The position numbers were made by a program, and so were the translations under genes. The notes under the pieces are model-generated. The model worked only from the letters and a program-made list of their open reading frames with translations. It had not been told where the DNA came from and did not search any database. From JALUZX01 sp964561605 (GTDB lineage: Bacteria; Planctomycetota; UBA1135; JALUZX01), in contig CAZLQD010000004.1 in assembly GCA_964561605.1 (NCBI GenBank), forward strand, positions 84,630 to 148,629: 64,000 bases of DNA. Reading direction: 5' to 3'. Shown here piece by piece: positions 24,951 to 31,695 of this stretch. Each line of letters starts with the position of its first letter. Position 1 is the stretch's first letter.

Positions 24951-25627
24951 GCATCCCCCCTTCTTGGGGCACTCTTTTGCCCCCCGGCTTGCAGGGAAAG
25001 GAAGAACCAGGCCGAACCGGCCCAAAGCAAAAATGCCCCTATGGGACTTCCTCCTCCGCCGGTCAAGGAGCCGGGAGCCATTCCCCGGGGGTCGGCCCAG
25101 GAGAGGGGCGGCAGGGAGAGGAGGATCCAAAAGGCCAGGAGGAAGACCGTCCCGGCGGCCCGCCCGAGGAAGGTCCTGGCGAAAGAGGCCAGGGAGACCA
25201 GGAAGGCTCCCTGGAAGAGGAGGACCAGGGAGGGAAGGAGGAGGTTCCGGCCCCAAGGCCGGGGCAGGAGCAACCACCCCAAGGCAAGGGCGGGAAGGAC
25301 CAGGAGGATCGTGGCCCCCCATTCGGCGAAAAACCAGGCAAGGCGGCCCCGGAAGGGGTTTCCCGGAAGGGCGGGAAGCCTGGCCAGGAGGCCGCCTTCG
25401 GGCAGAAGGAGGAGGCTCAGGCTGAAGAGGAGAAGGCAGGCTTGAAGGCCCGAGAGGAGGAAGTCCGCCCAGACCCGGCCGCCCTCCAGGGCAGGAAGGG
25501 GGGCCAGGCAGGTGGAGAGGAGGGTGAGGAGGATGGCCCCTCCGCCAAGAAGGAGGAAGGTGGGGTCCCTTCTCAGTTGGAGGAACCTGAGGCGGAAGAG
25601 GGCCTTTCCCTCGCCCGGCCCGGTCAC
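24947..25627 (-). CDS. Multi-pass membrane protein, function unknown
   Basis: 226 residues. About six hydrophobic segments (for example FLLLGGGAILLTLLSTCL, LLLFSLSLLLLP, ATILLVLPALALGWLLLP, VFLLAFWILLSLPP) after a basic start (RLRFLQLRRD). The pattern recalls ABC-2 or CcmB-type permeases, but no family motif is secure and no ATPase gene is next to it. GTG at 25627 overlaps the acylphosphatase stop as GTGA, and its own stop overlaps the phosphoesterase GTG, so the gene sits in a tight three-gene coupling. That supports a real gene. Confidence 0.6.
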   Translation of the reverse strand: MTGPGEGKALFRLRFLQLRRDPTFLLLGGGAILLTLLSTCLAPLPALEGGRVWADFLLSGLQACLLLFSLSLLLLPEGGLLARLPALPGNPFRGRLAWFFAEWGATILLVLPALALGWLLLPRPWGRNLLLPSLVLLFQGAFLVSLASFARTFLGRAAGTVFLLAFWILLSLPPLSWADPRGMAPGSLTGGGGSPIGAFLLWAGSAWFFLSLQAGGQKSAPRRGDA

Positions 25628-25896
25628 CTTCGAACCTGGAAGGAGGAAAACTTTTCTCTCGGTTCCTTCCACGTCGTTTCCACGGAAGCGATATAAGGAG
25701 CCATCCTTCGCCGAACCGCTTCCAGGGCTTCGAGAAGGACCGGTTCCTCGCCTTGAAGTACCAGCTCTACCCTGCCATCGGGCAGATTGCGAACAAAACC
25801 TCGGACAGGATAGCCTGCCATGATTTGGAAGGTATAGTAACGGAAACCCACGCCTTGGACGTGGCCGGAAAAGAAAACCTGCAACTCTCGCTCCAC
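25624..25896 (-). CDS. acyP: Acylphosphatase
   Basis: 90 residues, the typical size. The phosphate loop is VFFSGHVQGVGFRYYT with the catalytic Arg, and the catalytic Asn is in GFVRNLPDGRVELVLQG. It hydrolyses acyl phosphates in the cytosol. GTG (25894-25896) is preceded by AGGAGG four bases away. The gene is divergent from parA with only 15 bases between starts, so promoters of both must lie inside each other's coding region. Downstream it overlaps the membrane protein gene. Confidence 0.9.
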   Translation of the reverse strand: MERELQVFFSGHVQGVGFRYYTFQIMAGYPVRGFVRNLPDGRVELVLQGEEPVLLEALEAVRRRMAPYIASVETTWKEPREKFSSFQVRR

Positions 25897-25911
25897 GGGA
25901 CCTCCTTCAGG

Positions 25912-26622
25912 ATGCGGATCACGAGTATAGCGAACCAGAAAGGCGGCGTGGGGAAAACCACCACGGCGGTCAACCTGGCCCGGGCCCTGGCCTTGCGGGG
26001 CCAGAGGGTGCTCCTGGTGGACCTGGATCCCCAGGCCAACGCCTCCCTGGCCCTCCAGGGAATGGAGCCCGGCAAGGGGGGGGATTCCTGGACACGTCTG
26101 GTCTGTCCCGGGCTTCACATTCTCTCCTTCCCCCACTTCCTTCACGGGAAGAGCCAGAGGACCCCAAGCCTGGCCCTCCTCCAGGAGGCCTGGGAGCCCT
26201 TCCTGGAGGAAAAGGAGTGGATCCTCCTGGATTGTCCGCCCAGGGTGGACGCCTGGGGGCTGTTGGGGCTGGAGGTGAGCCACTCTGTGCTCGTCCCCGT
26301 CCAGAGCGAATTCTTCGCCATGCAGGGCCTGGCCCAGATGCTGCAGGTCGTGGAGGGGGTCCGGTCCACCAGGAACCCCAAGCTGGCCGTGGAAGGGATT
26401 CTCCTCACCATGGTAGATTGGCGGGAGCCTCTCCACAGGGACGTGGTGGAGGAGGTGCGGGATCACATGAAGGGCCGGGTGTTCTGGACCGAGATCCCCC
26501 GTGATTTGAAACTGGCCGAGGCGACGAGCCACGGGCTACCGGCTTGGGACTACGATCCCGCCGGTCCCGGGGCCCTGGCCTACCTGCAACTGGCAAGGGA
26601 GGTGGATGGGGATGAACCCTGA
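25912..26622 (+). CDS. parA: ParA/Soj chromosome-partitioning ATPase
   Basis: 236 residues. It begins MRITSIANQKGGVGKTTT, the deviant Walker A box with its signature Lys, followed by LLVDLDPQANASLAL, EWILLDCPPRVDAWG (Walker B) and VPVQSEFFAMQGL. With parB and nearby parS it forms the segregation module that moves newly replicated origins. It is somewhat shorter than Soj (about 250) through a compact middle. It overlaps parB. Firm assignment; the start is fixed by the family's conserved N terminus. Confidence 0.93.
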   Translation: MRITSIANQKGGVGKTTTAVNLARALALRGQRVLLVDLDPQANASLALQGMEPGKGGDSWTRLVCPGLHILSFPHFLHGKSQRTPSLALLQEAWEPFLEEKEWILLDCPPRVDAWGLLGLEVSHSVLVPVQSEFFAMQGLAQMLQVVEGVRSTRNPKLAVEGILLTMVDWREPLHRDVVEEVRDHMKGRVFWTEIPRDLKLAEATSHGLPAWDYDPAGPGALAYLQLAREVDGDEP

Positions 26623-27514
26623 GAAGAAACTTGGGCGGGGCCTGGACTTTCTGCTCTCCGAGACGGCCCGGGAAGGGAGCACGGAAGAGATGCTCCTCGT
26701 CCCGGTGGAAGAGATCCGTCCCAACCGGTTCCAGCCGAGGAAGGAGTTTCCCGCCGAGGAGCTGGAGGCCTTGAAGGCTTCCATCCAAGCCCATGGGATC
26801 CTCCAACCTTTGGTGGCCCGCAGGACCGAAGTGGGGTTCGAGTTGGTGGCGGGGGAGCGACGGCTCCGGGCCGCCAAGCTGGCGGGCCTCAAGGTGGTTC
26901 CCCTGGTGGTGCGGGATCTGACGGACCACCAGCTCCTGGCCATGGCCCTGGTGGAGAACATCCAGAGGGCCGACCTGAATGCCCTGGAAAAGGCCCGTGC
27001 CTATGCCCAGCTCCTCCAGCTCACAGGAAAGACCCAGGAGGAAGTGGCCCAGGGCCTGGGAATGAGCCGTCCGGCCCTGGCAAACTTCCTTCGGCTTCTC
27101 GAGCTCCCCCCCGAGGTGCAGGAGCATGTTTCACGTGGAACACTCTCCATGGGGCACGCCAGGGCTTTGCTGGCCTTGAAGGATCCCAAGGCCATGATCC
27201 TCTTGGCCCAGGAGTGTGTCGAGAAGGGGCTTTCCGTGAGGGAGTTGGAAAGCCGGATCCGGAAGATCCTGGAGGGGAAGAAGGAGAAGTCCCGGAAGGA
27301 GAGGCCTTTGCCTGCCTGGCACAGGGACCTGGAGGAGAGGCTTTCCCACGCCCTGGGAGTGAGGGTGAAGGTCAAGTTCCGGGGCAAGAAGGGGCAGATC
27401 CTGATCGAAACTCCCGACAAGGATACCTTCGACCACCTTTTCGAAAGGCTCACCAGGTTGGAGGATTCTCCTTCCGAGGAGGGCGGCGTGGGCGAAGGGG
27501 AATACCTGATGTGA
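26612..27514 (+). CDS. parB: ParB/Spo0J chromosome-partitioning protein
   Basis: 300 residues. An N-terminal ParA-contact LGRGLDFLL, the CTPase/ParB box (IRPNRFQPRKEF, HGILQPLVAR, ELVAGERRLRAAK, ALVENIQRADLN), a helix-turn-helix (TQEEVAQGLGMSRPALANFLRLL) and a C-terminal dimer domain. It loads on parS and slides as a CTP clamp. The ATG at 26612 has AGGGAGG nine bases upstream; an ATG six bases earlier is possible. The gene overlaps parA by 11 bases and contains one parS site in its own coding sequence. A second site follows the stop. Confidence 0.94.
   Translation: MNPEKKLGRGLDFLLSETAREGSTEEMLLVPVEEIRPNRFQPRKEFPAEELEALKASIQAHGILQPLVARRTEVGFELVAGERRLRAAKLAGLKVVPLVVRDLTDHQLLAMALVENIQRADLNALEKARAYAQLLQLTGKTQEEVAQGLGMSRPALANFLRLLELPPEVQEHVSRGTLSMGHARALLALKDPKAMILLAQECVEKGLSVRELESRIRKILEGKKEKSRKERPLPAWHRDLEERLSHALGVRVKVKFRGKKGQILIETPDKDTFDHLFERLTRLEDSPSEEGGVGEGEYLM
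27127..27142. other. parS site inside parB
   Basis: TGTTTCACGTGGAACA matches the near-universal bacterial parS consensus at 15 of 16 positions. It lies within the parB coding frame, as in several bacteria. It is the loading site for ParB. Confidence 0.9.
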
Positions 27515-27551
27515 CGTTTTCTTGGGGGATTCCGGGCCCCTAAGGGGAAAG

Positions 27552-27589
27552 AAGAAGGGCCATGTTCCACGTGGAACATGGCCCTTCTT
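27552..27589. terminator. 38-bp perfect palindrome: parS and bidirectional terminator
   Basis: Nineteen bases on each side pair without mismatch about the centre between 27570 and 27571. The outer part (GAAGGGCC with GGCCCTTC) is G/C and purine/pyrimidine biased and leads into TTTT on the plus strand, the form of an intrinsic terminator. The centre is a parS. It lies between convergent parB and the cyclophilin gene, whose stops are at 27514 and 27612, and would stop transcription from both. Confidence 0.75.
27563..27578. other. parS site at the centre of the terminator palindrome
   Basis: TGTTCCACGTGGAACA is fully symmetrical and matches parS except for the changed third-position pair. It is 48 bases after the parB stop. 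Two parS sites within 450 bases suggest this locus is a ParB loading centre and therefore origin-proximal. Confidence 0.88.
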
Positions 27590-27611
27590 TTCGGCCTCGA
27601 TCCGGGGATGG

Positions 27612-28853
27612 CTACTTTTTCTTTCCGCCCTTCTTGTCCTTGGGCTTCTGGGCCTGCGGCTTGGATGCCGGTTTGGAGGCGGCTTCCTTGCCCAGGATCT
27701 TGGTCAGGTCCCCTTTGAGGATCACTTTCTGGATCACCGGCGGCTGGACGGGGATTCCTTCGAAGGCCGTGGGGTTCCGGAGCTCCAAGCCCTTGGCCAG
27801 ATCCTTCACCAGGTCCAGGCCTTCCACGACCTGGCCGAAGACCTGGTTCTGGCCGTCCCAATTGTGGAAATCCTCGCCCAGGATTCGTACGAGCCTGGAG
27901 GAGGTCTTGGCCTGGCCCGGGTCCCGGGGAGCCGTGACGGCTCCGGCGAAGTGGAAGAGCCGGGTTCCTTCCATGGGAAGCAGGTCTTTTTCTTTCAGGT
28001 TCCCCCACTCTTCCGGCTTGGACTTGGGATCCCTCGTCTTGGGGTCGCCGAACTCCAGGAAGATGGGGGTGAAGTCATTCCCTCCCCGGGAGACCTTGAA
28101 GATCTTCTGGCCGTCGAAGAAACCCGCCTTGGCGAGCTGGAGGAAGCGTTTCACATGCTTGGGGGCCTGGGCAGGGTAGAAACGAATCTTGATCACCCCC
28201 CGGTTGGTCTGGAGGATCGCCGTGATGGTGGGGTCGGGCTTGGGGTTCTGGAAGAGGAAGGGGTATTTCTTCCGGGCCTCTTCGTTCTCCTTCATCTCCG
28301 TCAGGACACCCTCCACGGGGGTGCAGGGCTGGGAGTAGTAGGAGTAGTTCAGGACGGCCGAGGCCACTTCGCTCTTGGGGAAAGCCTTCTTCAGGTCGGC
28401 CAGCTCGGTCCGGGCCTTCTGGTCCTCCCCCCTCAAGGAGAGGGTCCGGCCCCGGAGGAAGCGGAGGAAGGGTTCCACCGGTTCTCCCCGGTTCTCCTGG
28501 ATCAGGGCCTTCTCCTTCACAGGATCGGCTTTTTCGATCCTGTCGAAGAGGTTGCTCCCCCAGAGACTGTAGGAGTCCTGCGAGAGAACACCCGTTTCGT
28601 GGAACACCTTCTCCCACCGGAGATTGTTCTTCTTCTGGCGGATCAGGCCACCGATGTACACGGCGCCCCAGATCACCACCACCAGGAGAATCGCCAGGTA
28701 GACGTAGTTGTGATACTTCTCCCAGTAGATCTCCAAAGGATTGGGGGAGAACTCGACAGCGTGGGCGTCCGGGTTTTCCGGGGGAGGCATGGGGGGCCTG
28801 GGAGTCTTCCTGGCCTGTGACTTACCTTTGTTCTTCTTTTTCTTCTTTGCCAT
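27612..28853 (-). CDS. Membrane-anchored cyclophilin-type peptidyl-prolyl isomerase
   Basis: 413 residues. A very Lys-rich start (MAKKKKKNKGKSQARK) leads to one membrane helix (YVYLAILLVVVIWGAVYIGG). An about 110-residue linker follows, then a cyclophilin domain from about residue 210: ILQTNRGVIKIRFYPAQAPKHVKRFLQLA, FFDGQKIFKVSRG, FGQVVEGLDLVKDLAKG. The domain has replaced some classical active-site residues (the FxRxI segment reads IFKVS), so catalysis is uncertain. A Lys/Pro/Ala tail closes it. A chaperone at the outer face of the inner membrane is likely. It is convergent with parB. Confidence 0.8.
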   Translation of the reverse strand: MAKKKKKNKGKSQARKTPRPPMPPPENPDAHAVEFSPNPLEIYWEKYHNYVYLAILLVVVIWGAVYIGGLIRQKKNNLRWEKVFHETGVLSQDSYSLWGSNLFDRIEKADPVKEKALIQENRGEPVEPFLRFLRGRTLSLRGEDQKARTELADLKKAFPKSEVASAVLNYSYYSQPCTPVEGVLTEMKENEEARKKYPFLFQNPKPDPTITAILQTNRGVIKIRFYPAQAPKHVKRFLQLAKAGFFDGQKIFKVSRGGNDFTPIFLEFGDPKTRDPKSKPEEWGNLKEKDLLPMEGTRLFHFAGAVTAPRDPGQAKTSSRLVRILGEDFHNWDGQNQVFGQVVEGLDLVKDLAKGLELRNPTAFEGIPVQPPVIQKVILKGDLTKILGKEAASKPASKPQAQKPKDKKGGKKK

Positions 28854-28914
28854 GGATCTTTCTCGGCCTCAGAGCGTGTTCAGCTTTTTTCGACTTCTTG
28901 CTCTTCCTCCGGCT

Positions 28915-29373
28915 TCAAGCCCCGGTACCCCCTGGGGTGTCCCGGGTCTGGAGTCGGGTGTTCAGGTAGACGTCCATGTGGAGCACCGTCCCCAGCTGGC
29001 GGAGGCGGAACTGGGCAACATAGCACGACTTCTCGGCGTGGAGAACCAGTTGTCCCGGGCCGGGCCTCTCCTGGGAGGTGATTCTCCACTGGAATTGGGC
29101 CAGTTGCTCCTTCAGGAAGGCCAGGGCCGAGCCCATGGACATGATCCCCCTGTAGTGGAGGACGGCCCACCGGAAACGGCCGGCGGAGAAACTGGCGCTC
29201 TCGTTGTGGGACACCTGGAGCTGGAGTTCCGCCGGCACAGGGAGATCGGGGAACTGGGTGGCCCGGACCATCAGGGAATTCTGCCCGGGAACTGGGACGT
29301 AATTCCGGTCCACATTGGCGCATCCCGCCAGGAGGGGTACCAGGAAGAGAACCGCCCGCATGTAGGTATTCAT
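28915..29373 (-). CDS. Predicted lipoprotein
   Basis: 152 residues. MNTYMRAVLFLVPLLAGCANVD contains a classical lipobox (LLAGC) with the acylated Cys at residue 18. The mature part (RATQFPDLPVPAELQLQ, FRWAVLHYRG, QFRLRQLGTVLHMDVYLNTR) looks like a small alpha/beta domain; no family is recognised. The ATG has AGGGAG nine bases upstream. It is divergent from the HNH gene across 132 bases and 61 bases upstream of the cyclophilin gene on the same strand, so the two may be co-transcribed. Confidence 0.75.
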   Translation of the reverse strand: MNTYMRAVLFLVPLLAGCANVDRNYVPVPGQNSLMVRATQFPDLPVPAELQLQVSHNESASFSAGRFRWAVLHYRGIMSMGSALAFLKEQLAQFQWRITSQERPGPGQLVLHAEKSCYVAQFRLRQLGTVLHMDVYLNTRLQTRDTPGGTGA

Positions 29374-29505
29374 GCCTAACTCCCTCTAAAACAAGAACTT
29401 AGGGATTTCCTCCTCCGCGCGAACCACGGGGGGATCCAAAAACCAGGCTCCCCCCCCAGGAAAGTCCATGCTACACTCTCCCCTTCATGGGGAGAAACCT
29501 CGTCC

Positions 29506-30087
29506 ATGGCAACTGCGGGTGAAACGCTCCTGGACCAGGCTACGCTGGTCCTCAACAAGTCCTGGACGGCGGTCAACGTGACCACCGTACGCAGGGCCAT
29601 CTGCCTCGTCTACCTGGGGCAGGCCAAGATCATCTCACCCGAGACCTTCGAGGTCCACGACTTCGAGTCCTGGATCCGGGCCGACGGGGACGGAACCCAT
29701 CCTGTCCTAAGGACGGTCAACCTGAAATTCCGGGTCCCCGAGGTCATCGTGCTCCAGCGGTACAACTCCGTTCCCTCCAAGGAAGTCCCCTTTTCGCGGA
29801 GGAACATCTACCGCCGGGACAATTACACTTGCCAGTATTGCGGGAAGCGGTTCCGGGCGGAGGAGCTGACCATCGACCACGTGGTCCCCAAGTCCAGGGG
29901 GGGGAAGACCACCTGGGAGAATTGCGTCCTGGCCTGTGTGAGTTGCAACCTCCACAAGGGGGACCGGACCCTGGAGGAGGCGGGGATGACCCTCCTGAGA
30001 AAGCCCGCCAGGCCCAACTGGAACCCTAACCTCCTCACCAGGGGAGGGATCCTCCCTCCTTCCTGGAGAGGTTTCCTTGGGAAGTAG
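29506..30087 (+). CDS. HNH endonuclease family protein
   Basis: 193 residues. An N-terminal region (VLNKSWTAVNVTTVRRAICLVYLGQAKII) typical of a widespread standalone HNH family precedes the nuclease core. In that core, CQYCGKRF and CVSCNLHKGDRT supply four zinc Cys and ELTIDHVVPKSRGG the His pair, with NCVLAC completing the ßßa-metal fold. Such stand-alone HNH proteins are common in cyanobacteria, planctomycetes and others, with mostly unproven roles in DNA processing. No restriction, phage or intron context is visible, so a housekeeping role is more likely than mobile DNA. Confidence 0.88.
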   Translation: MATAGETLLDQATLVLNKSWTAVNVTTVRRAICLVYLGQAKIISPETFEVHDFESWIRADGDGTHPVLRTVNLKFRVPEVIVLQRYNSVPSKEVPFSRRNIYRRDNYTCQYCGKRFRAEELTIDHVVPKSRGGKTTWENCVLACVSCNLHKGDRTLEEAGMTLLRKPARPNWNPNLLTRGGILPPSWRGFLGK

Positions 30088-30188
30088 AGCCCCTTCCAGG
30101 CTGGCGGGAAAGGGGCACTTCCTGGCAAAATAGACCGGTCCTTCCGGCGCCGGGCGGTACCCGGCCTCTTTCCCGCAGGGGGTGAATC

Positions 30189-31559
30189 ATGAAACGGTAC
30201 GTTTCCGCGGCCCTGGTCTTCCTGGCGTTCTTCTTCGTCCTCGGCCTCTCGGCCGCTCCCCTCCAGGCCCAGAAGAAACCGGACAAGAAGGCCCTTCTCC
30301 AGGCCTACGAGAAGATGGCATCGGACCTCGAGAAGGACGACCTCGACGGCCACCTGGACCTGGCCGTCTGGTGCCTCGCCAACGGGCTCAAGTCCAAGGC
30401 CGTCCGCCATTTGAAGCGTGTCCTCAAGATCGACCCTTCCAACGTGAAGGCCCACAAGCTCCTGGGGCACGTCTACTACAAGGGAAAGTGGATGACCGAG
30501 AGGGAGAAGGCCAAGCTGGTCAAGAAGGAGGAGGAGGCCCGGCGGAAGGCCCTGGGCCTGGTGAAATACAAGGGGAAGTGGGTCACCAAGGATGAAGCGG
30601 CCAAGATGAAGGCCGGCTTCGTGAAGGTGGGGGACCAGTGGTACTCTCCCCAGGACGCCAAGAAGGTCAAGGCCGGCTTCGTCCGGCATCCCGAAACGGG
30701 GGAATGGATCAAGAAGGAAGACCTCCCCAAGGCCCAGCAGGGTATGTTTCTGGTGGAGGGGAAATGGGTGGACGTGGGGGAGGCCAACAACTACCACTCC
30801 GACTGGTCCCACCCCTGGATCCTGACCACCGAGCACTACAAGGTCTGGACCAACCTGCCCTGGAGCGAGGCCAAGCTCCGCAAGGCCGACGTGGAGGCCG
30901 TGTACGTTCGGCTGAAGAACGTCATGGAGGGCCTGGAGCCCCGGCGGGCGGAGCGGATGAACGTCTACATCTTCGCCACCCAGGGCGACTACAACACCTA
31001 CGGCTCGAAATATGGCACGTCGTATTCATCGGTCTCGGGCGGGTGGTTCGCCCAGGCCGACGAGAACCTCCCGGCGGTGTGCCTGTGGGACAAGAATTTC
31101 GGTAAGATCAACCTTCCCCACGCCCTGGCCCTCCAGTACCAGTTCTTCCTCTACATGGGGGCGGGCCTGAAGGAGTGTCCCCTCTGGTTCTACGCCGGGG
31201 TGGCCGTCTATTGCGACCGGTTCTTCGACGCCCAGGTCCTGAGGAAGTGGGGGGCGGAGAACATCGTCCGCGCCGGGGGGGTGGCAAACTACGGCAGGAG
31301 CTGGTTCTCCCGGTACGCCCTCTCTCCCGACGCCTTCAAGGCCTCCCAGAAACTCCTCAAGGACGCGGGTTTCCTCATCTGTTACGTGAAGGACAGCGGG
31401 GACAAGATCGCCCTCAAGTACTGGAAGCAATTCTGGGAGGGGATCAAGAAAGGGGGAAAACCCCGGACCCTGGTCCGGCCGATCTACCGTCTTGAGAGCC
31501 ACCTGGCCAAGAGCAACAAGAAGATCCGGGCCTTCTTCCAGAAGATCCTGACAGGATGA
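30189..31559 (+). CDS. Exported TPR/KGKW-repeat protein with degenerate gluzincin-like domain
   Basis: 456 residues. A signal peptide (MKRYVSAALVFLAFFFVLGLSAA) leads to a TPR-like helical part (LDLAVWCLANGLKSKAVRHLKRVL). Several short repeats follow (YKGKWMTE, YKGKWVTK, GDQWYSPQD, TGEWIKKED, EGKWVDVGEA). The C-terminal half resembles the DUF1570/peptidase MA-like fold, with a layout of catalytic helix, 'W..G.A.Y' helix and tail. Where HExxH is expected the sequence reads LPHALALQYQFF, so zinc binding is probably lost. A structural or pseudo-enzyme role outside the cytoplasm is likely. The genes up- and downstream are not obviously linked. Confidence 0.7.
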   Translation: MKRYVSAALVFLAFFFVLGLSAAPLQAQKKPDKKALLQAYEKMASDLEKDDLDGHLDLAVWCLANGLKSKAVRHLKRVLKIDPSNVKAHKLLGHVYYKGKWMTEREKAKLVKKEEEARRKALGLVKYKGKWVTKDEAAKMKAGFVKVGDQWYSPQDAKKVKAGFVRHPETGEWIKKEDLPKAQQGMFLVEGKWVDVGEANNYHSDWSHPWILTTEHYKVWTNLPWSEAKLRKADVEAVYVRLKNVMEGLEPRRAERMNVYIFATQGDYNTYGSKYGTSYSSVSGGWFAQADENLPAVCLWDKNFGKINLPHALALQYQFFLYMGAGLKECPLWFYAGVAVYCDRFFDAQVLRKWGAENIVRAGGVANYGRSWFSRYALSPDAFKASQKLLKDAGFLICYVKDSGDKIALKYWKQFWEGIKKGGKPRTLVRPIYRLESHLAKSNKKIRAFFQKILTG

Positions 31560-31564
31560 AACCT

Positions 31565-31601
31565 TTCGGGGCCTGGGGAGAGGAACCCGGAAGGCCCCGA
31601 A
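31565..31601 (+). terminator. Possible hairpin after the KGKW-repeat gene
   Basis: TTCGGGGCCT (31565-31574) pairs with AGGCCCCGAA (31592-31601) across a 17-base loop, starting five bases past the stop. The following T-rich patch is short. It could reduce read-through into the next gene. Confidence 0.4.
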
Positions 31602-31695
31602 TGTTTCCCCTTCTCCTGCGTAGAAGGGACATTCCCAAGGACCCTTGCGACAAGGGAGCTCCGGCTCCTTTGGGACCCGAAAAGGAGTGTTCTCC

